32,031 bases of DNA, taken from the NCBI GenBank assembly GCA_022648325.1, contig JALCMG010000019.1, forward strand, positions 1 through 32,031. The letters are read 5' to 3'. A program made the position numbers and the translations under genes. Position 1 is the stretch's first letter, and each line of letters starts with the position of its first letter. The DNA is from Olsenella sp. (GTDB lineage Bacteria; Actinomycetota; Coriobacteriia; Coriobacteriales; Atopobiaceae). A model generated the notes under the pieces. That model was given only the letters and a program-made list of their open reading frames with translations. It did not search any database and was not told the DNA's origin. Shown here one piece after another: positions 16,652 through 24,378 of the stretch.

Positions 16652-17581
16652 ATGGGTAAGAGGGCAACACGCGAAGCCTTTGGCGAGACGCTCGTCGAGC
16701 TGGCCAACGAAGGCTTGAACGTATGTGCGGTCGACGCCGACCTTGCCGGCTCGACCACCACCAACAAGCTGCAGAAGGCGTATCCCGACCGCTTTGTGGA
16801 CGTGGGCATTGCCGAGCAGGACATGATTGGCGTGGCCTCCGGCCTCGCTCTTACGGGTCGCATTCCGTTTACCGCATCGTTTGCCGTGTTTGGCGTTGGC
16901 CGCTGCTACGACCAGATTCGAAACACCGTCTGCGACTCCAACCTCAACGTGAAGGTGTGCCCCACCCACGCCGGCATTACAGTGGGCGAGGACGGTGCAA
17001 CGCACGAAATGCTCGAGGACATTGGCATGATGCGGGCGCTTCCCAACATGCGTGTCCTGGTGCCGGCCGACTACAGGGCGTCAAAGGCCGCCATTCGCAT
17101 TGCCGCGAACACGCCGGGTCCTGTCTACGTTCGCATGGGCCGTCACAAGGTGCCCGAGGTCTACGACGAGTCGTTTGTCGGCGGCCTTCCATATGCCGGC
17201 GTGCTACGCGAGGGAACAGACGTCACCATCCTCGCCTGTGGCGTCGAGGTGGCCCAGTCGCTCGCCGCGACTGACATTTTGGCGCAGAACGGCATTGCCG
17301 CCGAGCTCATCGACGTGTTCTCGGTGAAGCCCCTCGCGGAGGACGTCATTCTTGCCTCTGCAGAGAAAACGGGGCGCGTTGTGACGGTTGAGGAGCACAT
17401 GGTCGATACGGGCATGGGCTCTGCCGTGGCGGCGCTTCTCGCCGAGAAGCGTCCTATACCTATGCGCCTTGTGGGCATGAGGAGCTTTGGTACCTCTGCT
17501 CCCGGTGACGTGCTTCTCGAGCACTTTGGCCTTGACGGAGCAGGTATTGCCCGTCAGGTTGAGGAGTTTGTCCGCGCTTAG
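16652..17581 (+). CDS. Transketolase, C-terminal (pyrimidine-binding) subunit
   Basis: A 309-residue subunit covering the pyrimidine-binding and C-terminal domains of transketolase. GIAEQDMIGVASGLA contains the conserved glutamate (Glu55) that activates the thiamine ring. THAGITVGEDGATHEMLEDIGMMRALPNM is typical of the middle domain, and VVTVEEHMVDTGMGSA of the C-terminal domain. Two bases separate it from the N-terminal subunit gene, so the two are translated together in equal amounts. A strong terminator follows. Confidence 0.96.
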   Translation: MGKRATREAFGETLVELANEGLNVCAVDADLAGSTTTNKLQKAYPDRFVDVGIAEQDMIGVASGLALTGRIPFTASFAVFGVGRCYDQIRNTVCDSNLNVKVCPTHAGITVGEDGATHEMLEDIGMMRALPNMRVLVPADYRASKAAIRIAANTPGPVYVRMGRHKVPEVYDESFVGGLPYAGVLREGTDVTILACGVEVAQSLAATDILAQNGIAAELIDVFSVKPLAEDVILASAEKTGRVVTVEEHMVDTGMGSAVAALLAEKRPIPMRLVGMRSFGTSAPGDVLLEHFGLDGAGIARQVEEFVRA

Positions 17582-17605
17582 TCACAAGTTAGGTAGCACT
17601 CATCC

Positions 17606-17650
17606 AGGTGCGTGCGACGGTGCAACAGCCGTCGCACGCACCTGTTATTT
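17606..17650 (+). terminator. Intrinsic terminator after the transketolase genes
   Basis: A perfect 15-bp stem (17606-17620 with 17629-17643) with an 8-base loop is followed by GTTATTT. It closes the carbohydrate block. Confidence 0.9.
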
Positions 17651-17785
17651 GCCGCGCCTGTGGCCTTCTTGTGGCTTCCATCTGCGCGTTCTCTGTTTGT
17701 GTAGAGCTGCTCGCACGCTGTTGTGCTGGCCCTTGGTATCATTGCGAATGTATCTGCATCTGCTATGCAAGAAGAAGGAGCTTTC

Positions 17786-18769
17786 GTGGCCAACCACTTT
17801 CGCAGCACAGAGCGACAGGGGTCGGGCGAGGATGGCATGAAGCTTGCGCCCCCAGTCGAGCACACCGTTAGCAACATTCCAGACATCGAGCCCGTCGACA
17901 ACAACGACGATGCGCAGACACTCGCCGCCCCCGAAGATGCGCCCGAGGCGGTTCACGTTGTCACTGCGTCCGACTCAGCCGAGTCTACGAGCGAGCAGCA
18001 CCCCTATGCCAGCGTCTTTGCATCCTTGGCGGGTAACGACGCGCCGATGGCGCCGCATGCCGGCGTTCCCACCATCTCGTTCAAGAACGTGACCCTTATC
18101 TATCCGGCTCAGCCCAACAAACCAGCTCTGGAGAACGTAAGCTTGGATATCTACCCTGGCGAGTTCGTCTTTGTCGTGGGTCACTCCGGTTCGGGCAAGT
18201 CGTCGCTTCTGCGTCTCATTACCTGCGAGCGTCGTGCAACCTCCGGCCAGGTGCTTGTTGCTGGCCAGGACCTTACCAAGCTCAAGAACAAGAAGGTCCC
18301 CTACCTCCGTCGCCAGATTGGCACCGTGTACCAGGACTTCAAGCTCCTGCCGGACAAGACGGTCTACGAGAACGTCGCCTTCGCGCTCGAGTGCATCGGC
18401 AAGCCGCGCGCTGTTATCAACGTGCAGGTTCCCGAGGTGCTTCGTCTCGTTGGCCTTGCCGAGAAGCAGGACAACTATCCTGACCAGCTCTCCGGTGGCG
18501 AGCAGCAGCGCGTCTCCGTGGCAAGGGCTATGGTCAACCGTCCGCCGCTGCTCATCTGCGACGAGCCTACGGGCAACCTCGACCCCGCCATCTCGCTGGG
18601 CATCATGAAGCTGCTCGACCGCATTAACCGTGAGGGAACAACCGTGGTCATGGCGACCCACGACCGCGAGATGGTCGACTCCATGCGCAAGCGCGTTATC
18701 GCGCTGGAGGCTGGCCACGTTGTCCGTGACCAGGAGAGGGGAGGCTACGGCTACTATGGTGCCCTCTAA
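17786..18769 (+). CDS. ftsE: Cell division ATP-binding protein FtsE with long N-terminal extension
   Basis: FtsE is the cytoplasmic ATPase that drives FtsX to activate peptidoglycan hydrolases at the septum. The ABC domain begins near residue 96: Walker A GHSGSGKSS (132-140), signature LSGGEQQR (235-242), Walker B LLICDEPTGNLD with Asp259-Glu260. I chose GTG at 17786 because AAGAAGGAG lies five bases upstream; ATGs at 17765 and about 17837 are alternatives. With this start the protein has 327 residues, about 95 more than usual. The extra part is acidic, Ala/Pro/Asp/Glu-rich and probably unstructured. It overlaps ftsX by 14 bases. Confidence 0.93.
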   Translation: MANHFRSTERQGSGEDGMKLAPPVEHTVSNIPDIEPVDNNDDAQTLAAPEDAPEAVHVVTASDSAESTSEQHPYASVFASLAGNDAPMAPHAGVPTISFKNVTLIYPAQPNKPALENVSLDIYPGEFVFVVGHSGSGKSSLLRLITCERRATSGQVLVAGQDLTKLKNKKVPYLRRQIGTVYQDFKLLPDKTVYENVAFALECIGKPRAVINVQVPEVLRLVGLAEKQDNYPDQLSGGEQQRVSVARAMVNRPPLLICDEPTGNLDPAISLGIMKLLDRINREGTTVVMATHDREMVDSMRKRVIALEAGHVVRDQERGGYGYYGAL

Positions 18770-19682
18770 CTTCACCTACTCGCTTCGCGAGGCCGGCCAC
18801 CACTTCCGCAGGAATTGGTCGACGGTACTCGGCGCAATTGTGACCATCTTCCTTTCGCTTTTTATCATCGGTGCGTTTGCTCTCGCCTCCAACGTGCTCA
18901 GCAACATGGTGGGCAGCGTTGAGGACAAGGTCACCATCCAGGCATTCCTGGCTGATGACGCGGACCAGACGGCAGTCCAGCAGCTCCAATCCGAGATTGA
19001 GGGCTGGGACAACGTGGAGTCCGTTACGTACCGCAGCAAGGACGAGAACCTCGAGCAGTACCGCACGTCGATGTCGCAGAGAAACGCCTCCGATGCCGTT
19101 GCCGCGCTCGATGGGCAGAACCCCATCCCGGCCTCGCTCGTGATCAAGCTCACCGACCCGCAGCAGGTTGAGGGTACGGCAGAGAAGCTCATCGCCGACG
19201 AGACCTTCAAGTCGATCTGCGATACGCCCGACAATCCATCGAGTGACGTTCAGTACGGTCGCGATACCGTCGAGAAGCTCTTCTCGGTTACCAACATCGT
19301 GCGCGTTGCCGCAATCGTGCTTGTGGTGCTCCTGATCTTCGTGGCGTTTGTGTTCATCAACAACACCATTCGCCTCGCTATCACCGCCCGCCGCAGGGAG
19401 ATTGCCATCATGCGCCTGGTTGGTGCATCAAACGGCTTCATACGCGGGCCTTTCATCATGGAAGGCACGCTAGAGTCTCTTATTGGCGCCGGTCTCGCTA
19501 TCATCGCACTTGCCGCCGGCATGAGCTACGTGATGCCCAAGCTGGAGAACAGTCTTAAGTTCCTCTCGTTCTACGTGTCGCCTCAGGCGCTCTACCTCAC
19601 CTATGGCGGCCTTCTGGTGCTGGGCGTGCTTATCGGCCTCTTCAGCTCCGCTATCGCCATGAGGCGCTACCTTAAGGTCTAG
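18756..19682 (+). CDS. ftsX: Cell division membrane protein FtsX
   Basis: FtsX is the membrane partner of FtsE and passes its ATPase cycle to extracytoplasmic peptidoglycan hydrolases. The 308 residues show the FtsX pattern: an N-terminal cytoplasmic helix (YSLREAGHHFRRNWS), first membrane helix about 22-45, and an external domain of about 140 residues containing VTIQAFLADDAD. Three further helices follow, with the ITARRREIAIMRLVGASNGFIRGPF loop between them. The ATG at 18756 lies inside ftsE after GAGAGGGGAGG. The longer upstream frame would read ftsE sequence out of frame and is not used. A terminator follows. Confidence 0.96.
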   Translation: MVPSNFTYSLREAGHHFRRNWSTVLGAIVTIFLSLFIIGAFALASNVLSNMVGSVEDKVTIQAFLADDADQTAVQQLQSEIEGWDNVESVTYRSKDENLEQYRTSMSQRNASDAVAALDGQNPIPASLVIKLTDPQQVEGTAEKLIADETFKSICDTPDNPSSDVQYGRDTVEKLFSVTNIVRVAAIVLVVLLIFVAFVFINNTIRLAITARRREIAIMRLVGASNGFIRGPFIMEGTLESLIGAGLAIIALAAGMSYVMPKLENSLKFLSFYVSPQALYLTYGGLLVLGVLIGLFSSAIAMRRYLKV

Positions 19683-19711
19683 CGTGACGGAGTAAAGGCT
19701 TGTTGGCAGAA

Positions 19712-19745
19712 GGGGCGGTGCGGCTTGTTCGCGCCGCCCCGTTTT
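19712..19745 (+). terminator. Intrinsic terminator after ftsX
   Basis: An 11-bp stem (19712-19722 with 19730-19740, one G-U pair) with a 7-base loop is followed by GTTTT. It lies just upstream of the rnr start, so some read-through into rnr is possible. Confidence 0.8.
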
Positions 19746-19759
19746 CTCAAGGAGGGCAC

Positions 19760-21811
19760 ATGGGCAGAAGGCGCCCAGGCGGTCGCTGCGGCGGCAATCA
19801 TCGGCGCGGGGGCGGGAAGGCTGCCATCCGGCGCTCTCCCACGCTCACGGGAACGCTGCATGTCTCAAGGCCGGGCCTGGCTACAGTCGAGACGCCCGAG
19901 GGCAGCTTTCGTGTTGCTCGTCGCGGCCTACGAGAGGCTATGAACGGCGACGAGGTCACGGTCTCGGTCTTTCCCGCACGCGGAGGAGAGAAGGTGGCCC
20001 TGGTGCAGGGGATCATTACCCGCGCCCAGACAACCTTCCTCGGTCGCTTCGAGCCATCAGGACCCCTCGGTGCGGTGGTACCACTTGACGTCCGCTTGGG
20101 TCGCGACTTTTTCGTGGTGCCCGAGGATGACTCTCCCGCCCGCCTTGGCGTAGGGGAAGGGGACGTGGTTGTCGCTCGCATTACGGAGTACCCCACGCGC
20201 AACAGCGCTGCGGTGGTGACCATCGAGCGCCGTGTTGGCTCACCAGACGAACTTGACCTCAACGTTGAGTCGGTCATCGCCTCCTATGGCCTTGCAACGG
20301 AGTTCCCACCGTCGGCGCTTGCGCAGGCGGAGGGCATCCACGCGGAGGTTGAGGGGGCGCTCAAACATGACCGCGCCCGCCGCGACCTGCGCTCCCTTCG
20401 CTGCATGACCATCGATCCCATGGATGCCCGAGACTTTGATGACGCGGTCTTCGCCACGCGCTTGGAGAATGGTGGCTTTGAACTGTGGGTCCACATCGCC
20501 GACGTCACGCACTACGTTGGTTGGGATACCCCCATCGACAACGAGGCCAAGCGTCGGACCTGCTCAGCCTATCTGGTCGACCGCGTACTGCCCATGCTTC
20601 CCGAACGCCTATGCAACGACGTGTGCTCACTCAGGCCCGGGGAGGACCGCCTGGCGATGAGCGTCCGCATGGAGCTTGATGTCTCGGGCAATCTCGTCTC
20701 CGCCGAGGCGATGGCCTCGGCAATACGCTCAACAGCGCGGCTTGACTACGACACCGTCGGCGCGCTGCTCGCCGGTCACGCGGATGCCGCGGCCCTGCAC
20801 GAGGACCTCGCGGAGGCCCACCTCCTGGAGGAGGCGCTGCGCACGCTCGACTCCATCCGCGCCCTTCGCGAGCGCATTCGCCAGGAGCGGGGGGCAATTG
20901 ACTTCGATACCGTGGAACCAAAGGTCACGCTTGACGAGGAGGGACATCCCACGGGGGTGACCGTGCGCTCGCGCACGCGTGCGACTGGCCTGGTAGAGGA
21001 GGCGATGCTTCTCGCCAACGAGTCCGTTGCCCGCATGCTCGCGGACCACGAGGTGCCCTGCGCATACCGCGTGCACGAGCGGCCATCCCCGGATGACCTC
21101 CGCGCAACCGTGCGTCCCCTCATGGAGTTGGGCCTCATCGAGGAAAACGCGCAGCGCGAGGCCCTCATTGCCGGGGAGCCCACCGCAATCAACGCCGTGC
21201 TCGACGCCGCTCGCGGGACCACGGGAGAGTACCTTGCCAGCGCGCTTCTCCTCCGTGCGCAGAAGCGCGCGATCTACCTGCCAACCAACCAGGGCCACTA
21301 CGCGCTGGGAGCGCAGGCATATTGCCATTTCACCTCGCCCATCAGGCGCTATCCGGATGAGCTGGTGCACCGTGCGCTCAAGGCCCTTCTCGCCGGCACT
21401 CTTGGCAGCAGGGAGCAGGAGCAGATCGGCGCCCAGCTTCCACAGCTCTGTGCCACCTGCTCGCAGATGGAGCGTGCCGCAGACGGTGCCGCAAGGGCTT
21501 CTCAGCACGTCAAGATGGCCGAACTCTATGCAGACCGCGTGGGCGAGGTCTTCTCGGGCGTGGTATGCGGGTGCGAACGCTTTGGGCTCTTTGTGATGCT
21601 CGACGACACATGTGCGGAGGGGTTGTTGCCAGCACGCGCTCTTGGCGGCGAGTGGCTTGAGTACGACGAGGACCGTATGACTCTCACCGGCGAGGAGTCT
21701 GGGCGTGTGTGGGGCCTGGGCACACGCGTGCGAGTTGTGGTTACCGAGACGGACATCCCGCGCGGAAGGATCGACTTCGCCCTCGCGGACGCGCGTGACG
21801 CCGCGCGATAA
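19760..21811 (+). CDS. rnr: Ribonuclease R-family 3'-5' exoribonuclease, short form
   Basis: RNase R degrades structured RNA from the 3' end, including mRNAs freed by trans-translation. The 683 residues hold a cold-shock-like N-terminal part, the RNB catalytic domain and one S1 domain (about 594-675, GEVFSGVVCGCERFGLFV). The metal-binding aspartates are in DPMDARDFDD (219-228), and FTSPIRRYPDELVHR is typical of the family. The N-terminal helix-turn-helix and the Lys-rich C-terminal tail of E. coli RNase R are absent. Start: ATG 19760 after AAGGAGGG; the open frame extends 20 codons upstream but across the ftsX terminator. It heads a run rnr-TPR gene-smpB, which with ssrA 3 kb away places it in ribosome rescue. 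Confidence 0.93.
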   Translation: MGRRRPGGRCGGNHRRGGGKAAIRRSPTLTGTLHVSRPGLATVETPEGSFRVARRGLREAMNGDEVTVSVFPARGGEKVALVQGIITRAQTTFLGRFEPSGPLGAVVPLDVRLGRDFFVVPEDDSPARLGVGEGDVVVARITEYPTRNSAAVVTIERRVGSPDELDLNVESVIASYGLATEFPPSALAQAEGIHAEVEGALKHDRARRDLRSLRCMTIDPMDARDFDDAVFATRLENGGFELWVHIADVTHYVGWDTPIDNEAKRRTCSAYLVDRVLPMLPERLCNDVCSLRPGEDRLAMSVRMELDVSGNLVSAEAMASAIRSTARLDYDTVGALLAGHADAAALHEDLAEAHLLEEALRTLDSIRALRERIRQERGAIDFDTVEPKVTLDEEGHPTGVTVRSRTRATGLVEEAMLLANESVARMLADHEVPCAYRVHERPSPDDLRATVRPLMELGLIEENAQREALIAGEPTAINAVLDAARGTTGEYLASALLLRAQKRAIYLPTNQGHYALGAQAYCHFTSPIRRYPDELVHRALKALLAGTLGSREQEQIGAQLPQLCATCSQMERAADGAARASQHVKMAELYADRVGEVFSGVVCGCERFGLFVMLDDTCAEGLLPARALGGEWLEYDEDRMTLTGEESGRVWGLGTRVRVVVTETDIPRGRIDFALADARDAAR

Positions 21812-21887
21812 TGGGAAGACTAATGAGCAGTGCACACCGCACGTCTCGCGCGTACATTTGGCCCCAAGGGGGGCAGGGGAGAGGGAC

Positions 21888-22826
21888 ATGGATCAGGAGC
21901 AGAGCCAGAGCACGTTGACGGACAGCCTTGAGCAGGCAGAGGGCCTCATTCTCCAGGGGCAGGATGATGCCGCGCGAGAGCTGCTCGCGCGTCTCGCCGA
22001 GGATGCCGAGGAGTACGTGGACCGCAACTGTGCCGCTACCGAGAGCGATCAGTGGTTTAGCTTCCCCACGATCTTCGAGCGCCTGTGCTACCGACGCGTG
22101 GAGCGCGACCCCCGTACCCTGCACGACGTGGGCGAGCCGCTGGATCGCCTCTATGCGGACCTTGCGCTTGCATGCGTGCGCACGGGTGACTACAACGCCG
22201 GTGTCGAGGCGCTCAAGCAGGCGGTGCGCTGGGACCCCATGAACTGCGGCTACCGTCTTGACCTGGCCGATCTCTACCGCACCAACGGAGACATGCAGGA
22301 GTATCTCGCCCTCACGTACAGCTGCTTCGAGCGCGCGAGCGATGCGCGCCACCTCGCGCGCGCCTTCCTCAACTTTGCCGGCTACTTCGAGGCTCAGGGC
22401 AAGCCGCGTACTGTGGCGGCGGCACTTCGGGCGGCACGGCGCCTGGAGGTGGAGGACTCGGCCCTCAAGGCCGCGCTCGATCAGGCGGCGGGTACCGAAC
22501 GTGATCCGGATGGAGTTACAGACAAGGAGACCGCGGACCTTCTCGCTGAGGAGGGTCTGCCCGACGGCGCAAACGCCGAGGTCGCGATTTGCCTTCTCAT
22601 GTGCGCGGAGGATGCTGCCGCCGCAGGCGAGCGCGACGTGGCCACCAACCTCACGCTGCGCGCCCGCGACCTCGTGGGCGAGCCGGCGGCCATGACGCTC
22701 CTGCAGCTCATCCGTGACACTGATGCCGAGATGGCACAGGAGGCCGCCGCAGATGGGGCCGCGGCAGAAGGCGATGCGAGCGAGGCGCAGGACAACGGGG
22801 GTGCGGGCGATGCCCAAGCCAACTAA
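21888..22826 (+). CDS. TPR-like helical repeat protein of unknown role
   Basis: A 312-residue soluble, acidic, Ala-rich protein. The central part has tetratricopeptide-type helical pairs (LALACVRTGDYNAGVEALKQ, then DLADLYRTNGDMQEYLAL, then FAGYFEAQGKPRTVAAALRA), suggesting a protein-binding scaffold. The last 40 residues are a low-complexity Ala/Gly/Glu tail. There is no signal peptide. The ATG at 21888 follows GGGGAGAGGG. Its 3' end overlaps smpB by 17 bases, so the two are translationally coupled, and it lies 76 bases after rnr. A role in RNA or ribosome quality control would fit the neighbours, but nothing in the sequence proves it. Confidence 0.8.
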   Translation: MDQEQSQSTLTDSLEQAEGLILQGQDDAARELLARLAEDAEEYVDRNCAATESDQWFSFPTIFERLCYRRVERDPRTLHDVGEPLDRLYADLALACVRTGDYNAGVEALKQAVRWDPMNCGYRLDLADLYRTNGDMQEYLALTYSCFERASDARHLARAFLNFAGYFEAQGKPRTVAAALRAARRLEVEDSALKAALDQAAGTERDPDGVTDKETADLLAEEGLPDGANAEVAICLLMCAEDAAAAGERDVATNLTLRARDLVGEPAAMTLLQLIRDTDAEMAQEAAADGAAAEGDASEAQDNGGAGDAQAN

Positions 22827-23286
22827 GCGAGAGAAGAAGACCATTGCGCGCAACCGCTCGGCCCGCCACGAGTACTTTGTGGACGAGACCTTCGAGGCCG
22901 GGGTCGAGCTAACCGGCACCGAGGTAAAGAGCCTGCGCGAGCGCGCCTCGCAGATAACCGATGCCTTCTGCCTCATTCGCGGCGGGGAGGTGTGGCTGCA
23001 TGGCGTCCACATCCATCCCTACTCGAACGGTGGAGTGTGGAACGTGGATCCGGACAGGAAGCGCCGGCTTCTTCTCCACCGCCATCAGATTGACTACCTC
23101 GATGGCAAGCTTCGCACCAAGGGCATGGCCCTCATCCCGTTCGAGCTCTACTTCGACGAGCACAATCGCGTGAAGCTCTGCATTGGGCTCTGCCGCGGCA
23201 AGAAGCTCTATGACAAGCGCGATGACATGGCTCGTCGTGATACCGACCGCGAGATTCAGCGTGCGCTCAAGGAGAGGAGCCGCTAG
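22810..23286 (+). CDS. smpB: SsrA-binding protein SmpB
   Basis: SmpB binds tmRNA and delivers it to stalled ribosomes. The 158 residues are full length: the basic N-terminus (KPTKREKKTIARNRSARHEYFVDETFEAGVEL read in two blocks), then TGTEVKSLRE, FCLIRGGEVWLHGVHI, and the C-terminal basic tail KKLYDKRDDMARRDTDREI that enters the mRNA channel. The ATG at 22810 lies inside the preceding gene. Its partner RNA is encoded at 26242-26613. Confidence 0.97.
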   Translation: MPKPTKREKKTIARNRSARHEYFVDETFEAGVELTGTEVKSLRERASQITDAFCLIRGGEVWLHGVHIHPYSNGGVWNVDPDRKRRLLLHRHQIDYLDGKLRTKGMALIPFELYFDEHNRVKLCIGLCRGKKLYDKRDDMARRDTDREIQRALKERSR

Positions 23287-23337
23287 CTCGCGCCTCTCGG
23301 CGATATTATGGGATGCATGGTCTAGGAGAGGAGACTC

Positions 23338-24003
23338 ATGGACGCAAAGGCGCTGTTCAGTTTCTCGTATGGGCTCTACGTGGTGTCCGCCAACGACGGA
23401 GAGAATGTCGGCGCGTGTCTCATCAACACCGCGTTGCAGGTGACGAGCAACCCGCTCCAGGTGGCGGTCACGCTCAACAAGGAGAACCACACCACTCAGG
23501 TGGTGGAGGAGGCCGAGCACTTCACCCTTACGGTGGTCTCCAAGACGGCTGACATGCCATTCATTGGTCGCTTTGGCTTCAAGAGCTCTGCCGATGCCGA
23601 CAAGTTCGAGGGAATTCACACCAAGACCTCGCTGCTCTTTGACCCCTACACGACCGAGCACACCTGTGCCATGGTCTGCTGCGCGGTTGTGAACACCGTT
23701 GACCTGGGCACCCACATCATGTTCATCGGCGAGGTCTCTGACGCCGAGCGCATCTCGGATGAGGAGCCCATGACCTACGCGTACTATCACAGCGTCCTCA
23801 AGGGCAAGACGCCGCCCAAGGCGTCCTCCTACATTGAGGGCGAGGATCCAACCAAGCCCGTGGTGCCCGTCTCGGCGCCCAAGCATCACTTCCGTTGCAA
23901 CATCTGCGGGTACGTGTACGAGACCACCGACGAGGAGCTTCCGGCGGACTTCCGCTGCCCCGTCTGTGGCGTTGGCCCCGAGAACTTTACAAAGATTGAT
24001 TAG
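23338..24003 (+). CDS. Flavin reductase-rubredoxin fusion (high-molecular-weight rubredoxin-like)
   Basis: The 221-residue protein joins two redox modules. Residues 1-155 form an FMN-binding split-barrel flavin reductase domain (FSYGLYVVSA, NKENHTTQVVEE, ERISDEEPMTYAYYHSVLKGKTPPKA). Residues 184-221 form a rubredoxin with iron ligands Cys187, Cys190, Cys207 and Cys210 (CNICGYVYE and [11 protein letters not shown]). The same layout is known as Hrb in acetogens, where it carries electrons from NAD(P)H to a flavodiiron protein that removes oxygen or nitric oxide. An oxidative-stress role is therefore likely, though no flavodiiron gene is in the window. The ATG follows AGGAGAGGAG. TATTAT at 23304 could be a -10 box. 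Confidence 0.93.
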   Translation: MDAKALFSFSYGLYVVSANDGENVGACLINTALQVTSNPLQVAVTLNKENHTTQVVEEAEHFTLTVVSKTADMPFIGRFGFKSSADADKFEGIHTKTSLLFDPYTTEHTCAMVCCAVVNTVDLGTHIMFIGEVSDAERISDEEPMTYAYYHSVLKGKTPPKASSYIEGEDPTKPVVPVSAPKHHFRCNICGYVYETTDEELPADFRCPVCGVGPENFTKID

Positions 24004-24090
24004 CGTTCCACCCGTGGTGCGCCACGGTTGATGTAAGCTCGTAAGTAGCATTTTTGCAAGTCCGTGAGTGCTCAAGAGAGAGGAACTACC

Positions 24091-24234
24091 ATGGCTGACG
24101 AGAAGAAGACCTACACCTTCCGCTGCACCGTTTGCGGCTACGAGGTTACCGTTGACACCCCCGAGCTTCCTGAGGACTACGTCTGCCCCGTCTGTGGCGT
24201 TGGCCCCGACATGTTTGAGCTCGTTGAGGAGTAG
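24091..24234 (+). CDS. Small rubredoxin
   Basis: A 47-residue rubredoxin with the Fe(Cys)4 ligands Cys12, Cys15, Cys32 and Cys35 (CTVCGYE and [11 protein letters not shown]). It is slightly shorter than the usual 52-54 residues. It would carry single electrons in the cytoplasm, probably to the same acceptors as the fused rubredoxin upstream. GAGAGGAAC precedes the ATG. Its second Cys loop shares 27 identical bases with that of the fusion gene, pointing to local duplication or gene conversion. Confidence 0.93.
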   Translation: MADEKKTYTFRCTVCGYEVTVDTPELPEDYVCPVCGVGPDMFELVEE

Positions 24235-24270
24235 CTGAGGCTGCCACTGGGGAGTTTTCCTCGTATCAAT

Positions 24271-24318
24271 GGGGTGGGCCGGTGCCGTGTGTGCGGTGCC
24301 GCCCGCCCCGTATTGTTT
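24271..24318 (+). terminator. Intrinsic terminator after the rubredoxin gene
   Basis: GGGGTGGGC (24271-24279) pairs with GCCCGCCCC (24301-24309), one G-U pair, and is followed by GTATTGTTT. The loop holds a direct repeat CGGTGCCG. Confidence 0.75.
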
Positions 24319-24378
24319 GCAGGTTTTCCAAGGTGAGCGACGCATGTAGGCGTGGGTTGCCGCTGGTCAGGGGGGTAC

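Noticed and set aside
22909..24345. 478-codon open frame on the minus strand across smpB and the rubredoxin genes
   Set aside because: It is antisense to three well-supported genes and has no recognisable domain.
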